From contig DXAV01000074.1 in NCBI GenBank assembly GCA_019116805.1, forward strand, positions 1-62,008: 62,008 nucleotides of DNA, written 5' to 3'. Below the pieces are notes generated by a model. The model did not search any database. It was given only the letters and a program-made list of their open reading frames with translations, and was not told the origin of the DNA. A program made the position numbers and the translations under genes. This DNA comes from Candidatus Bacteroides merdavium (GTDB taxonomy: Bacteria > Bacteroidota > Bacteroidia > Bacteroidales > Bacteroidaceae). Of the stretch, positions 7,984 through 17,557 are shown piece by piece. The first letter of the stretch is position 1; the number at the start of each line of letters is the position of its first letter.

Positions 7984-9318
7984 ATGGAAACATTCTTGAT
8001 TCGTGCCCTGCAACTCATCATGAGCCTTTCGCTGCTCGTCATCATACACGAGGGAGGGCACTTCCTCTTCGCCCGCCTCTTCAAGACGCGGGTCGAAAAG
8101 TTCTGCCTCTTCTTCGATCCCTGGTTCACGCTGTTCAAGTTCAAGCCAAAGAATAGCGAGACAGAATACGGCATAGGTTGGCTGCCGCTAGGCGGCTACG
8201 TCAAGATAGCCGGCATGATAGACGAGTCGATGGACACCGAACAGATGAAACAGCCCATGCAGCCGTGGGAGTTCCGCGCTAAGCCCGCATGGCAACGCCT
8301 GCTCATCATGGTGGGAGGTGTGTTATTCAACTTCCTGCTTGCCCTGTTCATCTACTCCATGATCCTCTTCGCGTGGGGCGACACCTACATCCCCGTACAG
8401 AAGGCTCCGCTTGGCATGGATTTCAACGAAAGCATGCACCAGGCCGGCTTCCGCGACGGTGACATACTGATTTCGGCCGACGGCGTTCCCTTCGAACGCA
8501 TGGGCAGTGACCTGCTGACGGCCATCGTTGATGCCCGTCAGGTGACAGTGCTACGCGACGGGCAGGAAGCCTCAGTTTACATCCCCGAAGGTCTGATGGA
8601 CCGTCTATTGGCCGACAGCACCCGCTTTGCCGACTTCCGCTACCCGTTCGTCATCGACAGCATCGTGGCCGGACGCCCCGCAGCCTTGGCCGGACTTCAG
8701 CCGGGCGACAGCATCACGCAGCTGGATGGACGCAACATCGCCTACTTTGACTTCAAGGAAGAGATGCTCAAGCGCAAGGCTGACGGACAGGCCTCGCACG
8801 ATATCCGCCTGACCTACGTGCGCAGCGGCATCGCCGACACTCTGACGCTGACTACCGACTCGCTCTATGAAATAGGCATCACGGCCGACATGCGCACCGC
8901 CCGCCTGCTGCCCATAGTGAAGAAGGAATACACCTTCTTCTCATCCTTTCCTGCTGGCGTCAAGCTGGGCGTAAATACGCTGAAGGGCTACGTGGGCCAG
9001 ATGAAGTACCTCTTCTCCAAGGAGGGCGCCAAGCAGTTGGGCGGCTTCGGCACCATTGGCAGCATTTTCCCCGCCACATGGGACTGGCACCAATTCTGGT
9101 ACATGACGGCCTTCCTATCCATCATCCTGGCCTTCATGAACATCCTGCCTATCCCCGCCTTGGACGGCGGCCATGTACTCTTCCTCATCTACGAGATTGT
9201 GGCACGCCGCAAGCCCAGTGACAAGTTTATGGAGCGCGCGCAGATGGTGGGTATGTTCCTGCTCTTTGCCCTGCTCATCTGGGCCAACCTGAACGATGTA
9301 CTGAGGTTCATCTTCTGA
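7984..9318 (+). CDS. rseP: site-2 protease RseP
   Basis: RseP is an inner-membrane zinc protease that cuts transmembrane substrates, classically anti-sigma factors, after a first periplasmic cut. The 444-residue protein has the HEGGHF zinc site at residues 22-27 in the first helix, PDZ-like regions in the middle (about 120-310), and the NILPIPALDGGH motif with Asp at residue 394 in a late helix. The length is typical. It lies 180 bases downstream of dxr across the G-rich repeats and 9 bases before a lipoprotein gene, which is probably cotranscribed. Confidence 0.95.
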   Translation: METFLIRALQLIMSLSLLVIIHEGGHFLFARLFKTRVEKFCLFFDPWFTLFKFKPKNSETEYGIGWLPLGGYVKIAGMIDESMDTEQMKQPMQPWEFRAKPAWQRLLIMVGGVLFNFLLALFIYSMILFAWGDTYIPVQKAPLGMDFNESMHQAGFRDGDILISADGVPFERMGSDLLTAIVDARQVTVLRDGQEASVYIPEGLMDRLLADSTRFADFRYPFVIDSIVAGRPAALAGLQPGDSITQLDGRNIAYFDFKEEMLKRKADGQASHDIRLTYVRSGIADTLTLTTDSLYEIGITADMRTARLLPIVKKEYTFFSSFPAGVKLGVNTLKGYVGQMKYLFSKEGAKQLGGFGTIGSIFPATWDWHQFWYMTAFLSIILAFMNILPIPALDGGHVLFLIYEIVARRKPSDKFMERAQMVGMFLLFALLIWANLNDVLRFIF

Positions 9319-9327
9319 CAAGATTAT

Positions 9328-10878
9328 ATGAGTAAGCTTAACGGTTTCCCCATCGCCGCCATGCTCTTGCTACTTCTGGCAGGATGCATGGGTGGCATGT
9401 ATCTGACTTCCTGCACCTCTTCTACCGCCCCAACCTATTATATAGACCCCATAGATGGTAATGATACCAGCTCCGGGCGTTCACCTCAGGAAGCCTGGAA
9501 AAGCTTGGAGCGAGTGAAGGGGCTGACACTCATGCCCGGCGAACAACTTCTGCTGAAGCGGGGAACAACTCTTAAAGGAGAACTGGAGATCTCCGCCAAG
9601 GGAGCCGCCGGACAATCTGTCACTGTGGGATCCTACGGCGACGAGACGCTGCCCAAGCCCTGCATCGTGGGCAACGAAAACTCGCTCTACGCCGTACGCA
9701 TTTTCAACTCGGAGTACGTGACCGTGCGCGACCTGGAAATCGTGAACACCGGCAAGCAGCCTCTCCCCCTACGCACGGGTCTGAAGATTGAGTGCCGCGA
9801 CTACGGCGTGGCGCACAACATACGCATCAACGGGCTCACCATCCGCGACGTCAACGGATCGCCCGTCAAAGAGCTGGGCGGCGGAAGCGGCATCTACATC
9901 GTCAACGAAGGGTACAAGACGCGTTCGCGCTTCGACAGCCTCATCATCGAAAACTGTCACATCCTGCGCTGCACACGCAACGCCATGATATGGGCCGGCT
10001 ATTACGACCGCCGCAACTGGTTTCCCAGCAAGCACACCGTGGTCCGCGGTAATCTCATCGAGGAAGTGCCCGGCGACGGCATCGTGCCCATCGGTTGCGA
10101 CAGTACCCTCATCGAGTACAACGTGATGCGCAACTGTCCCGACGTTCTCCCCATGACCGAGGCCGCCGCAGGATTCTGGCCCTGGAGCTGTGATAACACC
10201 ACGATCCAGTTCAACCACGTCAGCGGGCACAAGGCACCTTGGGACGCCCAGGCCTACGACTGCGACTACAACTGCACGAACACCGTCATCCAGTACAACT
10301 ATAGCCACGACAACTACGGTGGACTAGTGCTGGTGTGCGACTCGGGTAAGGAACGCACCTACAGCCTGGGGAATAAAAATAGTACCGTGCGCTACAACGT
10401 GAGCATCGGCGACGGCATCCGTCCGAAACCCACCCGTCAGGGCATGTTCTCCCCCAGTATCCACATCGCCGGACGTGTGGAGGATACCCACATCGAATGT
10501 AACATTATCCACGCCAACACCAAACCGGCCACCGATATCGACCGCAGTATGATTGTCTCCGACAACTGGGACGGCTATGCCGACGGTACCACCTTCAGCC
10601 GTAACATCTTCTATACGGCCGAACCCTCGTGCTTCAACTTCACCCAGTCCACGGACAACGTATTCAGCGGCAACTGGTACCTAGGTACTTATGCCAGTCT
10701 TCCGAACGACCCTGAAGCGAAAACCTCCTGCCAGCTCTATGAAGAACAAATCCTCTCTGTCGGACGTGACGGCTATCGCGGACTAGAGAAACTGATGACA
10801 CAGCGCAACGTTTGCGGTACACCTTTCCTTTTCATCGACAGGGAACGCATCGAAGCGTTCTTCGCCCAACTGGACTGA
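9328..10878 (+). CDS. parallel beta-helix lipoprotein
   Basis: The 516-residue protein starts with a hydrophobic signal containing LLLLAGC (Cys20), a good lipobox; a second Cys at residue 29 (YLTSC) is another possibility. The mature part begins with YYIDPIDGNDTSSG, a start common in secreted right-handed beta-helix proteins, and continues with many short repeats rich in N, I and V (for example VVRGNLIEEVPGDGI, VIQYNYSHDNYGG) typical of pectate-lyase-like helices. Catalytic residues cannot be assigned by eye. It follows rseP by 9 bases and is ended by a strong terminator, so it closes that operon. A polysaccharide-binding or lyase role is possible but unproven. Confidence 0.8.
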   Translation: MSKLNGFPIAAMLLLLLAGCMGGMYLTSCTSSTAPTYYIDPIDGNDTSSGRSPQEAWKSLERVKGLTLMPGEQLLLKRGTTLKGELEISAKGAAGQSVTVGSYGDETLPKPCIVGNENSLYAVRIFNSEYVTVRDLEIVNTGKQPLPLRTGLKIECRDYGVAHNIRINGLTIRDVNGSPVKELGGGSGIYIVNEGYKTRSRFDSLIIENCHILRCTRNAMIWAGYYDRRNWFPSKHTVVRGNLIEEVPGDGIVPIGCDSTLIEYNVMRNCPDVLPMTEAAAGFWPWSCDNTTIQFNHVSGHKAPWDAQAYDCDYNCTNTVIQYNYSHDNYGGLVLVCDSGKERTYSLGNKNSTVRYNVSIGDGIRPKPTRQGMFSPSIHIAGRVEDTHIECNIIHANTKPATDIDRSMIVSDNWDGYADGTTFSRNIFYTAEPSCFNFTQSTDNVFSGNWYLGTYASLPNDPEAKTSCQLYEEQILSVGRDGYRGLEKLMTQRNVCGTPFLFIDRERIEAFFAQLD

Positions 10879-10896
10879 CAGCAACCAATAAAAAAA

Positions 10897-10966
10897 CACG
10901 GGTGATACGAGTCTGTACGAACTGGTTATACCAGTGACCGTACCGTCCGTATCGCCCGTTTTTTTT
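10897..10966 (+). terminator. terminator after the rseP/beta-helix operon
   Basis: ACGGGTGATACG (10898-10909) pairs with CGTATCGCCCGT (10948-10959), then a run of T. The long loop carries further nested complementary pairs, including ACTGG/CCAGT, so the RNA would form an extended stem. Confidence 0.8.
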
Positions 10967-11052
10967 GCTTTTTCAGTCTAAAAACCATACCTTAGCACAC
11001 CGATAAAACGATAAGGAAACAGAAACCCCGTTCCAAACTAAAAACAAACGAT

Positions 11053-13020
11053 ATGAAAAAGACAACTGCTACCCTGGCCGTCGCCCTGCTATGCGGAGCG
11101 ACGGCCCTGCAAGCCCAGTCGTGGAAGGCCTATGAACGAACGGCCTTGCAGGACGAGGCCTACGCCCGACACGATTGTGTCAACCTGCTGGACAGTACCA
11201 GCGTCACGGTGCAGCCCAGCGGACAAGGTTCGTTCGCCGTGTGCCGCATCGTCAAGGTGCAAACACCTGCCGGCGCCCTGCGCCAGCGAGTGCTGAAGTA
11301 TGACTACGATCCCTTGACGGCTGCCGCCCGCTTCCGCCGCGTGACCGTCCATCATGCCGACGGCACGAAGACCGAGGTGGATGTGGCGCAAACCCTGGAC
11401 TATGCCGCACCTGCCCGTGCCATCTACTGGGGTGCCCGTCAGATTATGATTGAGCTGGGGCAACTGAAGCCCGGCGACGTCATCGACTACGAAATTGACA
11501 AAAAAGGCTTTACCTACGCCCTGTTGGCCGACATGCCGCAAGAGGGCGACGACTCACGTTTCATTCCACCCATGCGAGGCCAGTTCTACGACATCGTACC
11601 TTTCTGGAGCGGCGACCCGACGGTGCGCAAAGTCTATCGCGTCAGCCTGCCCGCCGACAAGGACATGCAATTCCAGTTCTACCAGGGCAGCTGCACGCCG
11701 TCCCTGCGCTACGAGGACGGGCGCAAGGTCTATACCTTCGCTTCGGACGGCTTGATGCCCTTCCGCCGCGAGCCGAACATGGTGGACTTCTACGATGCTG
11801 CACCAAAGCTGATGATGTCCACTACCGCCGACTGGCGCGAGAAGTCGCGTTGGTTCCATGGCGTCAATGAAGACTACGGTAGCTTCACTGCCATCCCCGA
11901 GGCCCAGCGCAAGGTGAACGAACTGATACGCGGCAAGAAGACCGACCTGGAGAAGATTGCCGTGCTGACCCACTGGGTGGCCGACAATATCCGTTACGCT
12001 GGTATCACCATGGGTAAGGGTGAAGGGTTCACCCTGCACAACCTGAAGATGAACTACACCGACCGTTGTGGCGTGTGCAAAGACATCGCAGGCACACTTA
12101 TCGCCTTCCTGCGCATGGCAGGCTTCGAAGCCTATCCGGCCATGACGATGGCAGGCAGCCGGGTGGAGACCATCCCTGCCGACCACTTCAACCACTGCGT
12201 GGCTGTAGTAAGCTTGAAGGACGGCACGCTGATGCCCCTCGACCCCACATGGGTGCCCTTCTGCCGCGAGCTGTGGAGCAGTGCCGAACAGCAGCAGAAC
12301 TACCTGCCAGGCACGCCCGAAGGTACCGACCTCTGCCTGACACCCGTCTCCGCTCCCGAGAACCACTACGTCCGCATCCACGCCGACAACCGCCTCACAA
12401 CTGACGGCACTTTGAAAGGTCGATTCACCATTGAAGCCGAAGGACAGAGCGACAGCAACATCCGCCGCATCTTCACCACCGGATTCCAGAGCGAATGGCA
12501 GAACACGATGGAGCGCCAGCTGCTGAACGTCTCGCCCAAGGCACGCCTCCTCAGCGTGGACTACGGCAGCAACCCGAAGGACTATCAGAAGGCACCCATC
12601 CGCATCACCTTCCGCTACGAGATACCCGGCTATGCCCTTGCGGGCGACGGCAGCGAGATGGTCTTCAAACCTTTCGTGTTAAACAACCTCTATACGCAAG
12701 TGATGTCCTACCTTCGCATAGACACCAGTCTGGAAACACGCCAGTATGGTTTCAAGGACGGTTGCTCCCGTCTGGTGGAACTGGACGAAACACTCCGTCT
12801 GCCCTCGGGTTACCAACTGGCAGGAGAACCACGCCATGACAGCCTCAGCGGACAGGCAGCCAACTTCGACGGCTCCATCGCCCAGGAAGGTAACCAGCTG
12901 ACAGTAAAGACCCGCCTCGCCCTGAAGAAGCGTGTCTATGAGGCAGCCGACTGGGATAGCTTCCGCCAGGCCGTCAACACCGCCAAGAGCTATGGCCAGT
13001 ACCTCGTTGTAAAGAAATAA
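11053..13020 (+). CDS. secreted DUF3857/transglutaminase-like protein
   Basis: The 655-residue protein has a signal peptide (residues 1-21, ending LQAQS), an N-terminal DUF3857 region (about 30-260) and a transglutaminase-like core. The triad is visible: Cys342 in DRCGVCKD, His381 in DHFNHC and Asp397 in PLDPTW. Families of this layout are widespread in Bacteroidetes, usually periplasmic or outer-membrane associated; their substrates are not well established. A second DUF3857 protein that has lost the catalytic cysteine follows 38 bases later, so the two may work together. The start is chosen for the signal peptide. Confidence 0.85.
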   Translation: MKKTTATLAVALLCGATALQAQSWKAYERTALQDEAYARHDCVNLLDSTSVTVQPSGQGSFAVCRIVKVQTPAGALRQRVLKYDYDPLTAAARFRRVTVHHADGTKTEVDVAQTLDYAAPARAIYWGARQIMIELGQLKPGDVIDYEIDKKGFTYALLADMPQEGDDSRFIPPMRGQFYDIVPFWSGDPTVRKVYRVSLPADKDMQFQFYQGSCTPSLRYEDGRKVYTFASDGLMPFRREPNMVDFYDAAPKLMMSTTADWREKSRWFHGVNEDYGSFTAIPEAQRKVNELIRGKKTDLEKIAVLTHWVADNIRYAGITMGKGEGFTLHNLKMNYTDRCGVCKDIAGTLIAFLRMAGFEAYPAMTMAGSRVETIPADHFNHCVAVVSLKDGTLMPLDPTWVPFCRELWSSAEQQQNYLPGTPEGTDLCLTPVSAPENHYVRIHADNRLTTDGTLKGRFTIEAEGQSDSNIRRIFTTGFQSEWQNTMERQLLNVSPKARLLSVDYGSNPKDYQKAPIRITFRYEIPGYALAGDGSEMVFKPFVLNNLYTQVMSYLRIDTSLETRQYGFKDGCSRLVELDETLRLPSGYQLAGEPRHDSLSGQAANFDGSIAQEGNQLTVKTRLALKKRVYEAADWDSFRQAVNTAKSYGQYLVVKK

Positions 13021-13058
13021 ACCGATTCGTCGAACACTCAAAACAGAATTGAAGAAGA

Positions 13059-14687
13059 ATGAAAACAATCCATCTATACATAGGTGTACTTGCCCTGCTC
13101 CTGTCCATGGCCTTCACCGCACAGGCCGCACCCGAGGCACGTTTCGGCAAGTTGTCGAAGACCTACACCCTGCATGCCGACGGCAGTCAGGAACTCCGCG
13201 TACAGAAAGAACTGACCCTCTACACCCACGCCGCCATGAACAGCCTCTACGGCGAAACGTTCATCATCTACGATCCGCAATACCAGCAGCTCGAAATACA
13301 CGATTCGTACACACGGCAGAAGGACGGTACCATCATCCGTACCCCCGACAACGCCTTTGTCGAAGTGTTACCCTCAGCAGCCGCCAATGCACCGGCCTAC
13401 AACAACCTGAAAGAGATGGTCGTAGTACATACCGGCCTGGAACTGGGTGCCACCATCTATTTAGACTACTCCATCAAGAGTCAAGCAGGTTATTTACCCG
13501 AACTGGACATCTGTTGTCCTATAAAAGAACTGTCACCCATCGATGAGTTCACCTTCCGCATCGAAGTACCTGAAGGAAAGACGCTGCACTACGAACTGTT
13601 GAATGCTTCCGCCCGTCCGACCGAGGCGAACAAGGACGGCATGAAATCTGTCACCTGGAAGTTGAAGAACGTGGAACCGCGCCCCTATTCCTATCCCTCG
13701 TTGCGCAGCAGTCTGGGTCTGGTGCAGCAAGCAGCCTCTGGCATGATGCCCGTCCTTGTGGCCTCCACCTGGACAAATTATGCCGATGCATTGAAGGCCT
13801 TCACACGCCAATTTGTATCAGGTGACCGCACGGTTGTAGAAAGCAAACTGACCGAACTGAAGCAAGCAGCCCAAAAGGACAGCACAGATCTGCGTACTGC
13901 CATCGCCACCTACATGGACAGACTGTATCGTTCCAACCAGTGCAAGGTTTCGCTCGGGGAAGCGGGCTACCGTCTGCGTCCGGCTTCGGAAGTCATCCGT
14001 AGCGCTTACGGCACACAGACCGAGCTGGTCAATCTGGATGTTACACTACAAAAGGCAGCCGGTCTGAAGGCCGAAGTAGCCGTCTGTGCTCTCCGCCCTT
14101 CGGTGGCAGATAACTGTGGATTGGGAAGTATCGTATCGGTTGTGACAAAATCGGATGCTACCCCGAAAGGCGTAGCGTTACAAGGTGCGGAAGAAGCCCG
14201 GCTACAAGGCTACATGGCAGTGACCGATCTCCAGGCACAACCTTTGGAATTGCCCTTCCGCAGCATTCAAGGCACCCAGCAGGACGTGCTGGAAGTGAAA
14301 GCCGACAACTCGCAGTCCCTGCCCAACGGATGGCAGGTTGTCAGCTTGAAGCCAATATCGGCTGCTCTTCCGCTCTATGCCTATGCAGCCAATACCACTA
14401 TCCGCGAGAACATCCTGCTACCGCAGACAGTGGACGTAACTTGCGAAACGCTGGTGAAGCTGCCCGAAGGCACTGCCTGGAACCCGAAAGCCGACAAGGT
14501 GCTGGCCAACAAGTGCGGCAAGGTGTCGTTCACCTACCGTTCTGGTGCGGACGGCGTAACCGTCACCCGCAGCCTCAGCATCACGCAACAGTTGCTCACG
14601 CCCCAAACCTATCGCGACTTCTACACTCTGATGGCCGAATGGCGCGCCACCAACAACCACACACTGCTGCTGAAGCCAGTGAAGTAA
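13059..14687 (+). CDS. secreted DUF3857 protein with degenerate transglutaminase core
   Basis: The 542-residue protein has a signal peptide ending FTAQAAPE and an N-terminal region similar in pattern to DUF3857 (EIHDSYTRQKDGTIIRTPDNA). Where the partner upstream has the catalytic GVCKD, this one reads SAYGTQTELVNLDVTLQKAAGLKAEV: the surrounding pattern (small residue, Gly, then a helix ending AAGLKAEV) is kept, but Cys is replaced. It is therefore predicted to be non-catalytic at that site. It closes the two-gene unit before a strong terminator. I infer a paired enzyme and scaffold or regulator, which is untested. Confidence 0.75.
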   Translation: MKTIHLYIGVLALLLSMAFTAQAAPEARFGKLSKTYTLHADGSQELRVQKELTLYTHAAMNSLYGETFIIYDPQYQQLEIHDSYTRQKDGTIIRTPDNAFVEVLPSAAANAPAYNNLKEMVVVHTGLELGATIYLDYSIKSQAGYLPELDICCPIKELSPIDEFTFRIEVPEGKTLHYELLNASARPTEANKDGMKSVTWKLKNVEPRPYSYPSLRSSLGLVQQAASGMMPVLVASTWTNYADALKAFTRQFVSGDRTVVESKLTELKQAAQKDSTDLRTAIATYMDRLYRSNQCKVSLGEAGYRLRPASEVIRSAYGTQTELVNLDVTLQKAAGLKAEVAVCALRPSVADNCGLGSIVSVVTKSDATPKGVALQGAEEARLQGYMAVTDLQAQPLELPFRSIQGTQQDVLEVKADNSQSLPNGWQVVSLKPISAALPLYAYAANTTIRENILLPQTVDVTCETLVKLPEGTAWNPKADKVLANKCGKVSFTYRSGADGVTVTRSLSITQQLLTPQTYRDFYTLMAEWRATNNHTLLLKPVK

Positions 14688-14702
14688 GACGAAAATACAA
14701 AA

Positions 14703-14732
14703 CGAGGGCGCATCCAGTCGGACGCGCCCTCG
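14703..14732. terminator. bidirectional terminator between DUF3857 gene and ddh
   Basis: CGAGGGCGC (14703-14711) and GCGCCCTCG (14724-14732) form a GC-rich perfect 9-bp stem between two convergent genes. It can serve both, although the T-runs are short. Confidence 0.75.
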
Positions 14733-14755
14733 CTGTTATCATATATACAGGTAGA

Positions 14756-15655
14756 TTATACCAGGTGAGAAATCCATTCCTCACGCTCGCCCGGCAGCAG
14801 GTCGATGACAGGAATCTCAATCATCGTGTAGCATCCCGGTTGCTGACGCATTGCCGCACGTGCCACGCATACCAGCACCTGAGCCGTCAGAGCCGGATTG
14901 TTGATGCGCATGTTGAACTCGAACAGTTGGTTCTGCGTCTTACCCGAAACGCCCTTGCGGGTCAGGTTCACACCGTGGCCCATATCAAGCAACGCGTCCA
15001 CGCTGGGCACAAGCTTCACGTGTGTTTCGTCGTTCACGAAGTAAGGATCGGCCTTGATGGCAGCAGCCACCTTGTCGAAGTCATAGCCTTCGTTCAGTTC
15101 GATGTACACCATGCGGCGATGGATGCCTGTACCGGTGGGAATCGTCATGGACAAAGCAGCCTTCACACCCTCGACAGCCTTGACGGCAACAGTGTGGCCC
15201 ATGCTCATGCCCGGACCGAAGTTGGTATAAGTAATACCTTTCGGAGCGATGGCCTCCAACAGTGTACGTACCACGGAGTCGCTTCCCGGATCCCAGCCGG
15301 CTGAGATAATGGACACCGTATTGTGAGCCTTGGCCTCAGCATCAAGTGTACGACGCAGGTCGGCAATACCCGTGTGGATATCGAAACTATCTACCGTGTG
15401 GATACCCAGTGCCAGAATTTCCTTGGCATACTTCTCCACGCTGCGGGTGGGTGTACAGAGGATGGCCACATCCACGCCTTCCAATTCCTTGATATCTTTC
15501 ACAACGGGATAGTCGTTCAGTTCAGCCGGACGGTTCTCGGCACCCGCACGGCGTACGACACCGGCAATTTCAAAATCAGGCGCAGCCTGCAAAGCCTGGA
15601 GCACATAGTGCCCGATATTGCCATAACCAACGATGGCAGCTCTTACTTTTTTCAT
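14756..15655 (-). CDS. ddh: meso-diaminopimelate D-dehydrogenase
   Basis: Ddh makes meso-diaminopimelate from tetrahydrodipicolinate, ammonia and NADPH in one step, bypassing the succinylase or aminotransferase branches of lysine and peptidoglycan synthesis. From the start MKKVRAAIVGYGNIGHYVLQAL (Rossmann motif GYGNIG) the protein has 299 residues, close to known Ddh enzymes. An upstream in-frame Met at 15700 would add 15 residues before the Rossmann strand and lie inside the promoter, so the start at 15655 is preferred. Segments such as SAGWDPGSDSVVRTLLEA and GPGMSMGHTVAVKA match the family. Confidence 0.92.
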   Translation of the reverse strand: MKKVRAAIVGYGNIGHYVLQALQAAPDFEIAGVVRRAGAENRPAELNDYPVVKDIKELEGVDVAILCTPTRSVEKYAKEILALGIHTVDSFDIHTGIADLRRTLDAEAKAHNTVSIISAGWDPGSDSVVRTLLEAIAPKGITYTNFGPGMSMGHTVAVKAVEGVKAALSMTIPTGTGIHRRMVYIELNEGYDFDKVAAAIKADPYFVNDETHVKLVPSVDALLDMGHGVNLTRKGVSGKTQNQLFEFNMRINNPALTAQVLVCVARAAMRQQPGCYTMIEIPVIDLLPGEREEWISHLV

Positions 15656-15697
15656 ACTTTTATCGAATTTAATTATCAGTTTTCTGTTTTGCGGATA

Positions 15698-15727
15698 CAA
15701 AAGTAGTCATTTTTCTTTAAAGTCAAA
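15698..15727 (-). promoter_or_regulatory. ddh promoter
   Basis: On the minus strand TTTG (15724-15727) and TACTTTTG (15698-15705) are 18 bases apart, close to the Bacteroides -33/-7 layout. The ddh start at 15655 lies 42 bases beyond the -7 box. Confidence 0.55.
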
Positions 15728-15797
15728 TAGAAAGCTGTCCATTCCTCCATTTCCTTTTTTCTTTATTAAGACTATTTTATAGCCAAAGGATATTTCG

Positions 15798-15805
15798 TAC
15801 ATTTG
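15798..15805 (+). promoter_or_regulatory. -7 box for ruvA
   Basis: TACATTTG matches TAnnTTTG and lies 85 bases before the ruvA start. The -33 position is only T-rich. Confidence 0.45.
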
Positions 15806-15890
15806 CACCGGGCATATAACAAGCCTAGTAAGACATTTGTTCGGACAGGCTGCCAAACGCCTTCCTAACACAACAACGAAACTTTTTGAT

Positions 15891-16496
15891 ATGATAGAAT
15901 ACCTTCGGGGCGAACTGGCCGAACTCAGTCCGGCAGCCGCCGTCATCGACTGTAATGGTGTGGGCTACCTGGCCAGCATCTCGCTCAACACTTATTCAGC
16001 CATTCAAGGCAAGAAATCCTGCAAGCTCTATGTTTACGAGGCTATCCGCGAAGACGCCTACCAGCTCTATGGTTTTGCCGACAAGCAGGAACGCGAACTG
16101 TTCCTGCTGCTCATCTCCGTGTCGGGCATCGGCGGAAACACGGCCCGCATGATACTCTCGGCCCTGTCGCCTTCCGAACTCATCAACATCATCAGCACGG
16201 AGAACGCCAACCTGCTGAAGACCGTGAAAGGCATCGGTCTGAAGACAGCCCAGCGCATCATTGTTGACCTGAAAGACAAAATCAAAACAGGTGCTGTAGC
16301 AGCCGCCATGGGAAACGAACCGGGCCTGCCGCTCGCTGCCACCGCCAGCAACGAGGTAATGGAAGAAGCCGTGGCCGCCCTCACCATGCTGGGTTTCGCA
16401 CAGGCCGCCTCACAGAAAGTGGTACTGGCTATCCTGAAGGAAACACCCGATGTTCCGGTGGAGCAAGTCATCAAACTGGCTTTGAAAAGACTTTAA
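15891..16496 (+). CDS. ruvA: Holliday junction DNA helicase subunit RuvA
   Basis: RuvA binds four-way junctions and recruits the RuvB motor for branch migration. Starting at [12 protein letters not shown] the product has 201 residues, typical of RuvA; the extra 18 in-frame codons upstream lack family resemblance. Domain I is an OB fold with the GVGYLASIS turn, domain II has paired helix-hairpin-helix motifs ([16 protein letters not shown] and [23 protein letters not shown]), and domain III is the RuvB-contact helical bundle at the C-terminus. A DUF3843 gene follows 15 bases later. Confidence 0.96.
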   Translation: MIEYLRGELAELSPAAAVIDCNGVGYLASISLNTYSAIQGKKSCKLYVYEAIREDAYQLYGFADKQERELFLLLISVSGIGGNTARMILSALSPSELINIISTENANLLKTVKGIGLKTAQRIIVDLKDKIKTGAVAAAMGNEPGLPLAATASNEVMEEAVAALTMLGFAQAASQKVVLAILKETPDVPVEQVIKLALKRL

Positions 16497-16511
16497 AACC
16501 CATCCTTATCC

Positions 16512-17498
16512 ATGAAAACGCTCCCTATCTATATGAAACGCTGGCTGGAAACCAACGGCCGTACACGGACGTTGCCCGGTGACACTTGGTATCTGAACTT
16601 CGCCAACGAAGCGTTGCCTCTCCTCGCAGCCTCCTCCCTGTTTGCCGACAAAACAGCCGACAAGATAACCCGAACGGCTCTGAACACGGCCCTCTACTTT
16701 CAGGACGCCATTGCCCAAACGGGAGGCTGGCAAGCCTTCACCACCCGTCACCGCATGTTGTACGGACAGCCGCTGCCGTTCTATGCCTGCAACGACTACA
16801 TTGACGACGAAATCAACCGGGACGATGTCTGTTTCCTGCTATGGAAGAGCCTGTCCGACGTTCACCCTTCCTTCCACTTCCAGAACCCACACGAAGAAGC
16901 CCTGCTCATACTGGCTGGACAGCTCTACGACCGTATGGACACCCTCTTTGAGGAAGCGCCCATCAACGATGTTCCCTCACCGGAGGCATGGGTCATGAAC
17001 CTGGAACTGCTGGAAACACCTTCTGTTCCCCTACCAGAAGTCACCCCCGGCTCCCGTCTGACAAAGGACGCGGAACGCTGCCTGCAATACAGCCAAGGAT
17101 ATCCTCTGCTCTACTTTGCCACTTACAACGAACTGCGCGCCTTCCTCACCGGAACACTGCAGTGGGAAGACCATCCCGACGGCATACTGGCCGACCTGAA
17201 GGACGAAAAAAACTTCGTGATTTATGCCAACGCCAAAGGGATGCTTCTGGCTCCCGGCGTGGCCGCCTGTTTCCGCGACTCCCGCAATCCGGCCTACGAT
17301 GCCCGGACAGCTGCTGCCGAAGGCTACGAATTGTTCTGCCTGCCAGGCCGTTGTCCCTTCGACCTGCTGAAATACGGCATGCACTACGACCTCCTGCCTG
17401 ATACCGCCCTCCCCTTTACCGGAGGGCGGGAAGTGTTGCAGCAGAATTGGAACTTCATTACCCGCTATTTTCTGGGGGAATATTACGAAGGAGACTAG
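16512..17498 (+). CDS. DUF3843 family protein
   Basis: A 328-residue soluble protein with no signal peptide, starting MKTLPIYMKRWLETNGRTRT. I recognise it as the DUF3843 type found in Bacteroides, of unknown function. It is rich in aromatic residues and acidic pairs, with an N-terminal helical half (residues 40-150) and a C-terminal half containing FVIYANAKGMLLAPGVA. It begins 15 bases after ruvA, so probably shares its transcript, and ends 59 bases before an acyltransferase gene. The family name is from memory of the sequence style and is less certain than the gene itself. Confidence 0.75.
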   Translation: MKTLPIYMKRWLETNGRTRTLPGDTWYLNFANEALPLLAASSLFADKTADKITRTALNTALYFQDAIAQTGGWQAFTTRHRMLYGQPLPFYACNDYIDDEINRDDVCFLLWKSLSDVHPSFHFQNPHEEALLILAGQLYDRMDTLFEEAPINDVPSPEAWVMNLELLETPSVPLPEVTPGSRLTKDAERCLQYSQGYPLLYFATYNELRAFLTGTLQWEDHPDGILADLKDEKNFVIYANAKGMLLAPGVAACFRDSRNPAYDARTAAAEGYELFCLPGRCPFDLLKYGMHYDLLPDTALPFTGGREVLQQNWNFITRYFLGEYYEGD

Positions 17499-17557
17499 TC
17501 ACATCAGGATTCACTACAGATTACCCGAATTCACACAGAAATATAGTATTACCACAC

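Noticed and set aside
14330..15304. A 324-codon plus-strand frame spanning the DUF3857 gene end and ddh
   Set aside because: It overlaps two well-supported genes and the terminator between them, and its composition is that of a shadow frame.
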